Source: Strigomonas culicis (Eukaryota; Euglenozoa; Kinetoplastea; Trypanosomatida; Trypanosomatidae). Taken from it: 10,872 nucleotides of DNA. Position numbers and translations under genes: made by a program. Below the pieces are notes generated by a model. The model searched no databases. It worked only from the letters and a program-made list of their open reading frames with translations, and was not told the origin of the DNA. Shown here in pieces: positions 1 to 7,553 of this stretch (positions are counted from its first letter, which is position 1; each line of letters begins with the position of its first letter). The stretch covers positions 1 through 10,872 of the forward strand of contig AUXH01000626.1 of assembly GCA_000482145.1 (NCBI GenBank), given 5' to 3'.

Positions 1-51
<51 letters not shown>
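1..51. repeat. (TA)n dinucleotide run at window edge
   Basis: The first 50 bases are an uninterrupted TA repeat, followed by TTAATTAATG. The tract is cut by the window edge, so its full length is unknown. It lies in AT-rich non-coding DNA upstream of the first gene. Such runs are prone to length variation and assembly error. Confidence 0.97.
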
Positions 52-55
<4 letters not shown>

Positions 56-515
56 TAATGTTGATTACTTACTTTTCTACATATTTTATTTTCAAAACGT
101 TGCTGTTGCAACGAACGGTAGTTGGAAGAGCATGATGTTTACGGAAAATACAAATGTTTTTTTTTTATTTGAATGTGTATATTGCCTCGTAAAAACATTT
201 TATGATAATAGTAATCAATACATATTTAACTATTTTTTTTTGCTTTATTTTGGAAATGTTTTTCTATCATTGTTTGTGTACTGTTATCTGTAGTCCCTGT
301 CTACCTCTCATTCCCCCTCTTTTTTTTTTTTTTGTACGTAGGCATTGTATCCCAAAAAAAAAAAAGAAGCTGAAAAATAATTCCTCTGTTTTTTTTTTTC
401 GCTCACAATTGATAGAGGCATACATTCATTTTTGTATTATTATTGTTGTTATTTATTTACGTTCTAGATTTTACGTTATTATTATTATTACTATACTCTA
501 CTTCATAAAAGAGCA
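52..515 (+). other. AT-rich intergenic region and 5' UTR of the first gene
   Basis: No convincing gene is seen here on either strand. The sequence is rich in T and A homopolymers and in ATT/TTA repeats (for example around 441-495). The 5' part may be the 3' UTR of a gene outside the window. The 3' part, after the splice acceptor near 340 or 414, should be the 5' UTR of the coiled-coil gene at 516. There is no ATG between 342 and 515, so 516 is the first ATG of the predicted mature mRNA. Confidence 0.7.
301..341 (+). promoter_or_regulatory. predicted spliced-leader trans-splice acceptor (gene 1)
   Basis: A pyrimidine tract (301-333, including a T run) is followed by the first AG at 340-341, the usual signature of a trypanosomatid trans-splicing acceptor. 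A second tract at 381-400 with AG at 414-415 is an alternative. Both sites lie upstream of the ATG at 516 and downstream of the ATG at 202, so they exclude the latter as a start. Confidence 0.55.
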
Positions 516-3243
516 ATGGATCCAAAAGCCAGTGTCAGACACTTAGAATTTCAGCTGCAACGAGAAAAGACACTGACAAGCGAGTTGGAATCACGATGTA
601 AAGGCTTTCAAGCACAGATTGCACAACTTGAACAAGACAAAGCTGAGTTACGCCGCGAAAAAATTTTTTCTCTCAGATGAGGCAAAGAAATCAAGTAAGC
701 TTGAAGAACGACTTCATATTCTTCAAAGTGAAATTGAGCAACGTGACGCTATTATAGAAGAAGAGCGTACCAAAGCCTTGAACGCAAAAAATGAGACGGA
801 GGAAGTACGTCACAATGCGAAGTCGACAATTGCTTCGTGGACAGCAGCAGAGGAACAGTGGATTGCTGAGCAAAATAGCCTGAACGAAGCTATTGTCAGC
901 TTTCAATCACAGATAAAAAAAATAGAAACATCCAACGATACCCTTCAGAAAGAGCTGAGCCAGGCACGAGAAGAAAATATCAAATTAAAAAATAAGTGCA
1001 GCACGCTTGAAGGTGAGACAGTCTCCCTCAACTCGAATTTAGAAAAGCACCAAAGTAGAATTTTTGTGCTGGAGCAGACCATGCACAAGTTGAATGAAGC
1101 TGGTGCGAACCTTAAAGGTGCACTCGATCTAAAGGAAACGGAAATTAAAGACTTGGAGGCAAAAATAGCAAAGCACGTGCAAAGTGAAGAAAAAATGGAG
1201 CAGACGATCATCGCACTTAACGACAAAATAAACGTGGAAAAAATGGTCAATCTGGAAGCAAAGAGTGAAAACGAGCGAACACATTGCGATCTCCAGGATG
1301 CAAAAAAAGAAACGCAACGCCTTATTGCAAGTATCGACTCACTCAAAAAGCAACTGACATTTGCGCAACAGAGCAGTGACACAAACCAAAAAGCCCTGAA
1401 TGAACTGAGAGAGAAGTACCGTCAGCTTCAAGAAGAAGTGAAGGGGAAAACAATTGAAATCCGTCAGTACGATATCGGTACCAGTCAACTCAAAGCAGAG
1501 AAGAACAGAGTGGAAAATGATTTGAATGAATCCAAATATCAATTCTCCACATTGGAAGGTGAGCATCGCAAGATGAAAGAAGAATTGAAAAAAATACAGC
1601 AGACTGCAGATACTCTTCTGTGTGAAAAGGAAACCCTTGTGGAGGAGATTAAGCTACTGAAACACACAATTGACACAAAGGAAGAGGAAATGGCCATTAT
1701 GCAGTCACAACATGAGGATAATCTGTGCGAGCTGCGTAACGAGGTATCAATGCTCAAGGATGGCCTGGACGCGCGTCAACAGGTTGTCAATGCTTTGACG
1801 GAACAGCTCGGTGCAACTACCGAGAAAAGCGCTTCGTATTGTACGAAAATTGTGGAAGAGTCTGAAGCGTCTGCCAAAATGAGAGGAGAATTGTTGCGTG
1901 TTAAAAATGACGTTAATAATCTCCAGCAGGAGTGTCTGACGCTCCACGCATTCGTTGGTACAATAGAGAATCATGTCTTATTCTTAGAAGAAAGGAATGA
2001 GAATCTCTTTTGTTTTATTAATGCACTAACGGCAAAAATCGTGGCGATGCAAGACACGTTTGAAAAAATAACTCACGATCTTCGCGAGGAATGCAACCAG
2101 CGTGATGCCGAGATTGAAAGAATGAAGGCACGTGAAGAGCAGCTTCTGAGCTCACTGAGTGAAACCCAAAAAAAGTTGCACACAAGCGAAGAAACCACAG
2201 CACAACTCGAAAAACAAATTGCAATATCACGCGAAGAACAAGAAGCACTGACAAGTGAACTGAATGCTACGCAATCGAACTTGAGCGCCATGAACCAAAA
2301 ATATGAAGAGTCTCAGAAACAAATCATGGAGATGAACAACTTCCTTGGAATGTCACGTGCTGAGGGGAAGGCGGAAAATGAAAAACTATATCTTTTAACA
2401 ATTCACCTTTCTTCGTTTGAAGAGTCATGTGGACGCATGTGGCGATTCGTGTCGGATGCACAGATGAGCATGATGCAAGAGAAGTACAACTATATTCTTG
2501 AAACATTTCTTGTTTTTTCAAGACAAGTGGTGCAGCGTACTGTGACCTATGAATCGGAAAACAGGAGAATTGCCAACAAGTGCAAGGATTTGGATCTGTT
2601 CATAAAAGATATGAAAGCAGCAATGAGAAACAGTGACATTGCAGCTGCCGAAAAACACGAAGCGCAACAAAAGCGAATTGATACGCTGGATAAGTCCCTT
2701 CAGACGGCAACAAAAGAGAAGGAGAACGCCCTGACACAGCTAAGCTCTTTGCTTCAGCAATTCGAAACTGACCAAGATGTATTCCAACAGTTCAAAATGG
2801 AGAAGGAAGCAGAACTAGAGCGTATGCAACAACAACATAACACAACAAGAAAGGAGTGCGAGAAATTACGTAACGGTCTGAACTATGAGCTGAAGCGCAA
2901 AGGTGAATACAAGGTTGCACTAGAGGAAGTGAAGAAGCTTCGAGATGAAAGTGAAAGAAACCGATCCACAGAGAAATCCTTGGCGAACGACACTATCCAA
3001 AGAGCAAATCAAGAAATACAATACTGGATTCAAAGTTTTGAGAAACTAAAGGACATGATTGAGACAAGTCGACGTACAGGTGTGCGAGTCGACCCGATTG
3101 ATGAGGAAACCACTCACCGATACGAACTGGCCAAAACGATGCAAGATGAGAAACTCTCTTCTCAAAATGTAAACCTTGCAACAGTGTCTGGTGAAGATAA
3201 GACAAGAAAGAGGCCACGCATAGCCAATGTTCCCGATGTTTAA
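516..3243 (+). CDS. long coiled-coil protein, frame broken once at an A6T6 run
   Basis: I do not recognise the family. The protein is almost wholly coiled coil, rich in E, K, Q, L and A, with no membrane segment or signal peptide. The ATG at 516 is the first after the predicted splice acceptor. It opens 54 codons that end at TGA 678-680, with heptad-spaced residues L24, F31, L38 and L45. The rest of the gene is in the next frame, open from the TTG at 619 to TAA 3241-3243, but its first in-frame ATG is only at 1081. One base fewer within 658-669 would give a continuous 908-residue protein and keep the heptads in register (L52, L66, I73). Two stretches are less coiled and more hydrophobic or aromatic, at about residues 472-511 and 620-676. 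The C-terminus carries a basic cluster, KTRKRPR (895-901), that could be a nuclear localisation signal. A structural or cytoskeletal role is plausible from composition alone. The frame break may be a sequencing error, a real mutation or programmed shifting. Confidence 0.8.
658..670 (+). other. apparent frameshift site, A6T6 run
   Basis: Six A (658-663) are followed by six T (664-669) and a C. The upstream frame runs into TGA at 678-680, and the downstream frame is open for about 2.6 kb. Going from one to the other needs a net +1 shift, equivalent to one surplus base in the homopolymers. Coiled-coil coding character is seen on both sides in the respective frames. Confidence 0.8.
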
Positions 3244-3639
3244 AAGAAAAAAAAAACCACAATCACGGACACGCGAGTAACAGTAATAAGTATAATAAAA
3301 TCCGCATTTTTTTTTCTTGAAAGAAACAAGTAAAAAAAAAAAAGGTATTCTAAGGAATCTACACATATAGATTTAGATACAGATTTTTTGTTCACTTATT
3401 TCCACTTTTTTTTTTTATATCAAAACCCAAAAGTATCAAAAAAAAAAATACAATGATTCGTTTTTCCCCTTATAGCTGTTATTACAATTCAGCACATTAT
3501 GTGATGGATAGAACTTCTCTCTTGATGTTTTGTGTTACTGTATGATTTGTGTTCTCCTACATCTTCTTCTTTTTCCTTTTCTAAGCTGTTTTGTAAAAAA
3601 AAAAAAGAGAGAGATACCTTCTATAGGGATGTGTATATA
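3244..3639 (+). other. intergenic region between genes 1 and 2
   Basis: This holds the probable 3' UTR of the coiled-coil gene and the 5' UTR of the next gene. It is AT-rich with many A and T homopolymers (for example around 3246-3256, 3307-3315, 3332-3343, 3405-3415, 3440-3449 and 3595-3606). Apart from the splice acceptor and short uORF listed separately, no gene or RNA is seen. Confidence 0.7.
3552..3585 (+). promoter_or_regulatory. predicted spliced-leader trans-splice acceptor (gene 2)
   Basis: A nearly pure pyrimidine tract (3552-3582, TTCTTCTTTTTCC-like) is followed by the first AG at 3584-3585. This leaves a 5' UTR of about 54 bases before the ATG at 3640. It places the GTG at 3532 outside the mRNA, so the in-frame extension upstream of 3640 is not part of the protein. 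Confidence 0.7.
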
Positions 3640-3640
3640 A
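3629..3640 (+). promoter_or_regulatory. three-codon upstream ORF overlapping the start of gene 2
   Basis: In the predicted 5' UTR an ATG at 3629 opens Met-Cys-Ile-stop. Its TAA (3638-3640) shares its last A with the ATG at 3640, giving TAATG. The uORF is retained whether splicing uses the AG at 3584 or the AG at 3625. It could lower or modulate translation of the downstream gene through termination and reinitiation, but no function is shown. Confidence 0.5.
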
Positions 3641-4059
3641 TGTTACGTTTCTCTCGTGTAGTCCTGAAGTATAAGGTGAATGCCTTCAATCCATGGAAAA
3701 GACGACCAGGCGGTCTTAATTTATACGGCCGACCCCAAATGGTCAATCCTGCTCATTTCAGAGGAGAGCACAAACGGAAGAATCCCGATGACCCGACCCA
3801 ACTGTTAAAGACTAGTCATATTATTTTGAAGCGGTGCCGTGTTTGCAAACGAACGCAATTCGTTCCTTTAGCAGAGAAAGATTTTTACCATACGTGTTGC
3901 GAAGGGCAAACCATGAAGTTCTATGCAGATATGCGGACCGTGCTGAATTCAGAACAGAAACTACTCGCCGCTACGCGTCAATGGGACTTTGAAAACGATC
4001 GTCCATGGAGTAATCCCCACAGACCCAGACCAAAAGGCCGCTCAAAATTGAAAAAGTAA
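3640..4059 (+). CDS. small basic Cys-containing protein, probably mitochondrial
   Basis: The product is 139 residues and I do not recognise its family. The start at 3640 is chosen because it lies downstream of the predicted splice acceptor and gives an N-terminus (MLRFSRVVLKYK) that is basic and hydrophobic, like a mitochondrial import presequence. The protein is strongly basic, with a KGRSKLKK tail. Its centre carries C66-x2-C69 and, 16 residues on, H84-T-C86-C87, an arrangement that could bind zinc. A small basic zinc-binding protein with a presequence would suit a mitochondrial ribosomal or RNA-processing component, both numerous in kinetoplastids. That is inference from composition, not a recognised homology. 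The gene appears intact, with a clean TAA stop. Confidence 0.8.
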   Translation: MLRFSRVVLKYKVNAFNPWKRRPGGLNLYGRPQMVNPAHFRGEHKRKNPDDPTQLLKTSHIILKRCRVCKRTQFVPLAEKDFYHTCCEGQTMKFYADMRTVLNSEQKLLAATRQWDFENDRPWSNPHRPRPKGRSKLKK

Positions 4060-4261
4060 AGTGGATTAGTGTAACGTTTTTGTATAATACTTAAACGGTG
4101 TATCCATGCGTATATGAATATGTATATCGGCAATGACAACGGCGTTTGCACGTGTTTACATTAAATGATTCATAAAGAACAAGAAAAAAAAATGAACCAT
4201 CTTTGTTTCTCTTAACTCCCCCTTTCTTACTTCTCAAGAAACAAACAAAGAGAAAACAGTT

Positions 4262-4287
4262 TGTTCTTTGTTCTCTTTACCCTTTAG
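4262..4287 (+). promoter_or_regulatory. predicted spliced-leader trans-splice acceptor (gene 3)
   Basis: A T/C-rich tract (4262-4285) leads to AG at 4286-4287. A second AG at 4311-4312 after a T-rich stretch is an alternative. There is no ATG between either site and the gene start at 4353. The preceding 200 bases are 3' UTR of gene 2 and spacer. Confidence 0.6.
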
Positions 4288-4352
4288 CTCGAATTGTTCT
4301 ATTTTTATTTAGAGCTTCCCCTGTTTAACAAAGAAAAGCAACTCACTTTCGA

Positions 4353-6899
4353 ATGAACAGTGTTTCTAGGGGAGCCAAAACAGCGAAAGCAACAGGCGTG
4401 TACGGCGCTGAGTTGGTTCCGGGGACGTATCTGAAAACAAAAACTGGCATCCTTAGAGGCGAAGAGCTCTTCAGTCGGCCTGATCTTGAGCGGCCGTGGC
4501 GTTCCACAGAGACACAAAGGAAGGCGACAGAAATGGCCTTGAAAGAGAAGGAGATTGAAGAGCTGATGCGTCTGTGTTCCAATCTTCGGACAGAACTTGG
4601 AAACGCTAAAAGTGATGCTCGGTTCCTTGAGTTTGCCATCTTGGAGAAGTCAAAAGCGCAAATCAAGGAGAAGGATGATATCATTGCAGAGTTGGAAAAA
4701 AAACTAGCTGCTGCTGAGAAAACGAACCAGGAAGTAAAGGACAACACGGAACATCAAATACGCCTCCTTACGTCACAGCATGAAAACTCAATACAGAGCT
4801 TCAAGTCGGAAGCGAGGCTCGCCAGTGAGCGCTGCGCGGATCTTACCAAGACATACCAAAGTCAGGTAGAGGATATCAAAACGGCTAGCAAGAAGGAGCT
4901 CGAGTACATTGAAAATCGGTTCAACGCACGGGTGGAGGAGCTCACGGCAGAATTGAGGTCGGTGCGAACTATGAATAATGCCTCCGAAAGCCATTACCTG
5001 GAGCAAACGGCGGCAACGAAGAGCATGCTTTCGCGAATCGAGGCCGACTACAAGGAACGGCTTCGCGCATCGGAGCAACGTATCGAAGAGCTCCGGAAGA
5101 CACACGACGAAGTCTTCGCCTTTGAGCGCAAGGGCAAGGAAGCGGCACTGGAAGAGTCGCGCAAAGCGACGGAGCAGCTGGCGGCCGCGCTGGTGGACAA
5201 GGATGAGTTGGTTCAGCGGTACAACTTGTGGAACAATTATATCTTGGCGGCTCTGGACAAGTACTACCACGGTTTTATTAGCGCGCTGCCGGCCCATGTT
5301 GTGGACCCTGTGGACCCGCAACTGCAACAAGTCCCCGAACTGTACGCCCCGCGCGCCGTGCTGGAAGACCCGGAGGCGAAGGTCGTCATGGAGCGCATCG
5401 CCTATCGCCTGTTGCAGTTGAAGGTGACGAATCAGTTTGACACAAGGACTGAGGAATCTGCGCAGACTACCGCGCTGCCCTCTGAATCACATCTGGAACA
5501 ACTCATCAACCGCCAGGAGCGTTTGAAAAAAGCCATTACCGAGACTGAGACCAGTATTTCGCAGCTGGACGCCACGTGCGGAAGTGTGCTGACCCGCCTG
5601 TACTTCTTCAGCGACAATCTCGAGCAGTCCATTGCAAACGCACCACGGAACGTACTTGCCCCGGTGAAAAACGTTGTGTTCGTGTGCCTTTCCATCTATA
5701 ATGGGCAGTTGCTGTGGGCAGACGACGCGGATACGATGCGTACGGCGGTGATCCTCATGCACAGCACCATCCGACTAAAGCTGTCGGAGTACGGCGGCTA
5801 CGAGGCCTTTAGCGATGACGTGTCGATGCTGCTGGCCTTCGACGATGCGGCTGGCGCATGCCGATTCTGTACGGAAAGCCAAATGTGGCTGATGCATGTG
5901 CCGTGGCCAGCAGCGTTGCTCAGCTCGCCCTTTTGCGTTGAAGAGCGCGGGGACGATCAGCGCCCTATATTTCGTGGCATCCGATTGGCCATGGCGATGC
6001 ACGCAGGGGAGTCCTTTGTTGAGTCCTCTCCGATCCCGTCCGCGACGGGAGCGTACAGGAGTCACTACTACGGAAGGGCCGTGTCGCAGGCGGTGCATGT
6101 CGCGACACTCGCCCAGGGCGGTCAGATTCTCATCTCGAAGCAGGCGTGGCTTCTTTGCATGAAGAAATCGCACGAGCTCGGTCAGCTCATTGTAACCGAG
6201 ATGGGGACCTTTCCGCTGCTCTCTTTCAACAGCGCCACGGGCGTGCAGGAAAAGCAAACAGTCGAAATCCTGCAAATCTCTACACCGACGCTGAAATCTC
6301 GTCGATTTCAGTCGCTGGCGAAGGTGGAGGTTCCCACCGTCTCTTCGCTTACAGGGATGAAGAAGTGTACGCTGGTGACCGAGATTGACGCCCTCGAGAG
6401 CCGTCGCGCAGCGCTTTCCGAAGTCGTTTCGCTGCTCAAGGAGGAGTACAACACGCTCTCCAGTGAGCTGGCCGGTTTGGCCAGCCGAACTCGGCAGTCC
6501 AAAATGCACTTCCACCTTCTACCGCCACCCGAAATGGTGGTGCAGATGAACGACCTGTACAGTATAATAGAGAGGGTTGCGGTTCGTTCCGAAGAGCTCT
6601 TCGGGGACCTGCAGCATGTGGAGAGTGTGATTGAGGACCTAGATATGCAGGCAAAGGGACTTCGCGAGTACTACAAACAACAGGAGCTGATAGAGTCAAG
6701 GGAGGAGGAGCTGCGCACGGAGCTAGAGGCATCCACGCAGCGGATGGAACAAACCTTGAAGGACACGCAGGCCAAATCGCGCCGCGAGCGCGAGAAGTTC
6801 CATGCTGCTATACAGGAACGAGAGCAGACCATTCGAAAGTTGTATGAAGCAACGGGAGGTCATAGCACAAGTAGCACGATGAAGTATCAGCCGCAATAA
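4353..6899 (+). CDS. coiled-coil protein with degenerate class III nucleotide-cyclase domain
   Basis: The product is 848 residues, starting at the first ATG after the predicted acceptor. Residues 1-55 are non-coiled and Gly/Pro-containing. Residues 56-285 are coiled coil, 291-357 look helical and globular, and 380-430 are a short coil. About 436-605 matches the adenylate/guanylate cyclase catalytic fold as seen in trypanosome receptor cyclases. The matches are VVFVCLSIYN...LLW at the first metal site, YGGYE...MLLAF at the second, IRLAMAMHAGE, and YYGRAVSQAVHVA...GGQILI. Further coiled coils occupy about 672-712 and 725-830. Every catalytic position I can align is changed. The metal-binding Asp are Ser447 and Val490, the base-selecting Lys is Phe486, and the transition-state Asn and Arg are Ser578 and His582. 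There is no transmembrane segment, unlike the surface receptor cyclases. I infer a soluble pseudo-cyclase that may act as a scaffold or dimerisation partner, perhaps in the cytoskeleton or flagellum. Location is not shown by the sequence. Confidence 0.85.
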   Translation: MNSVSRGAKTAKATGVYGAELVPGTYLKTKTGILRGEELFSRPDLERPWRSTETQRKATEMALKEKEIEELMRLCSNLRTELGNAKSDARFLEFAILEKSKAQIKEKDDIIAELEKKLAAAEKTNQEVKDNTEHQIRLLTSQHENSIQSFKSEARLASERCADLTKTYQSQVEDIKTASKKELEYIENRFNARVEELTAELRSVRTMNNASESHYLEQTAATKSMLSRIEADYKERLRASEQRIEELRKTHDEVFAFERKGKEAALEESRKATEQLAAALVDKDELVQRYNLWNNYILAALDKYYHGFISALPAHVVDPVDPQLQQVPELYAPRAVLEDPEAKVVMERIAYRLLQLKVTNQFDTRTEESAQTTALPSESHLEQLINRQERLKKAITETETSISQLDATCGSVLTRLYFFSDNLEQSIANAPRNVLAPVKNVVFVCLSIYNGQLLWADDADTMRTAVILMHSTIRLKLSEYGGYEAFSDDVSMLLAFDDAAGACRFCTESQMWLMHVPWPAALLSSPFCVEERGDDQRPIFRGIRLAMAMHAGESFVESSPIPSATGAYRSHYYGRAVSQAVHVATLAQGGQILISKQAWLLCMKKSHELGQLIVTEMGTFPLLSFNSATGVQEKQTVEILQISTPTLKSRRFQSLAKVEVPTVSSLTGMKKCTLVTEIDALESRRAALSEVVSLLKEEYNTLSSELAGLASRTRQSKMHFHLLPPPEMVVQMNDLYSIIERVAVRSEELFGDLQHVESVIEDLDMQAKGLREYYKQQELIESREEELRTELEASTQRMEQTLKDTQAKSRREREKFHAAIQEREQTIRKLYEATGGHSTSSTMKYQPQ
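5655..6167 (+). other. class III cyclase homology domain, predicted inactive
   Basis: This is the cyclase-like part (residues 435-605) of the coiled-coil protein. Remembered cyclase motifs align without gaps over 15 residues at the first metal site, 14 at the second and 22 at the transition-state segment. Inside these the fold-forming positions are kept while the catalytic ones are replaced. The spacing of the four motifs follows the order of a normal cyclase domain. Confidence 0.75.
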
Positions 6900-7371
6900 G
6901 GCCATATGGAAAAAGACAAGCGTCTTATCCAGACTAGAATCACCGTTGGCAAGACTGGCTCCCATGCTTGATCCCTTTTTGTTCATTAGATGATAAATAC
7001 TAGATTTTATATACATGTTAGATAGATGCAATTCCCTCGTTTTTTTTTTCTTCTTCTTTGCCCTTTCCTTTTCCCTTTCTTACACTTCTAGATTGTTTTC
7101 ATGTGTTTCTTTTTATGTTCACTCTGTCATTACACGCAGCTGATGATCGATGTTAAAGTTGTTTAAGAGAAGCTTTTAAGCACTTCAGTACTAACGCTTT
7201 TTCACGCCACACGTACAAAACTTTATGCACACCTTCACTTAGTGTAGAAATAGAAGAAGAAAAAAAGTGTTCTTTATTCTAGTGTTAGAGCAGCATTTGC
7301 TGGAGCTTGCCTCGTACTAGGACATCCCTGTACATTGTTAGTACATCAACAGGCAGGTGCATGAAATGCGA

Positions 7372-7463
7372 TTCTCTTCTTTAATTCTCCTTGTCCCTCT
7401 TCTTCCGTTCTCTCCTCTTTTGCGTGTGCGTGGATGTGTGTGTGTGTGTGTGTGTGTGCTTAG
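7372..7463 (+). promoter_or_regulatory. predicted spliced-leader trans-splice acceptor (MVP)
   Basis: A pyrimidine-rich tract (7372-7421) is followed, after GT-rich sequence including (TG)12, by the first AG at 7462-7463. This gives a 90-base 5' UTR. Later AGs at 7492-7493, 7504-7505 and 7550-7551 are alternatives. The last of these would leave only two bases before the ATG. Confidence 0.55.
7435..7458. repeat. (TG)12 dinucleotide run
   Basis: Twelve uninterrupted TG units sit between the pyrimidine tract and the first AG upstream of MVP. The flanks are also GT-rich (GCGTGTGCGTGGA). Alternating purine-pyrimidine DNA of this kind can adopt left-handed form. Confidence 0.97.
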
Positions 7464-7553
7464 CTTTACCGCGTGATTGTGCTTACGCTCTAGTCACTGC
7501 CCTAGTTCCTTTTGTTTAAATTTGCTTCACACATTTTTGCTTCACCGGTAGAC

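Larger units (their letters stand above)
6900..7553 (+). other. intergenic region between gene 3 and MVP
   Basis: This 654-base stretch should hold the 3' UTR of the cyclase-like gene and the 5' UTR of MVP. It contains T-rich tracts (7040-7090), a strong pyrimidine tract (7372-7421) and a (TG)12 run. A CTGATGA box C-like motif near 7140 has no matching D box. No tRNA, snoRNA or protein gene is supported. There is no ATG between the predicted acceptor at 7463 and 7554. Confidence 0.7.

Noticed and set aside
202..546. 114-codon ORF starting at an ATG in the 5' AT-rich region
   Set aside because: The translation is low-complexity F/I/Y/L-rich sequence from T runs, it spans two predicted splice acceptors, and its end overlaps the better-supported start at 516.
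3532..3639. Upstream in-frame extension of the small basic protein from a GTG
   Set aside because: There is no ATG, and the stretch contains the pyrimidine tract and splice acceptor. The mRNA should begin after 3585.
4247..4278. Hairpin AAAGAGAA/TTCTCTTT near the gene 3 splice acceptor
   Set aside because: It is an eight-pair stem with a 16-base loop in very low-complexity sequence, so it is easily due to chance between an A-rich and a T-rich tract.
4978..5421. 147-codon plus-strand ORF overlapping the cyclase-like gene
   Set aside because: The Arg/Ser/Trp-rich translation is a +1 shadow of the genuine frame.
5775..6515. 246-codon minus-strand ORF opposite the cyclase-like gene
   Set aside because: It is antisense to the coiled-coil/cyclase-like gene, has no recognisable motif, and there is no sign of a minus-strand splice signal.
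7138..7260. Possible C/D snoRNA from a CTGATGA motif
   Set aside because: No CTGA D box or terminal stem is found within the following 120 bases.
7512..7553. Upstream in-frame extension of MVP from a TTG
   Set aside because: There is no ATG, and alignment to mammalian MVP begins at or just after the ATG at 7554.
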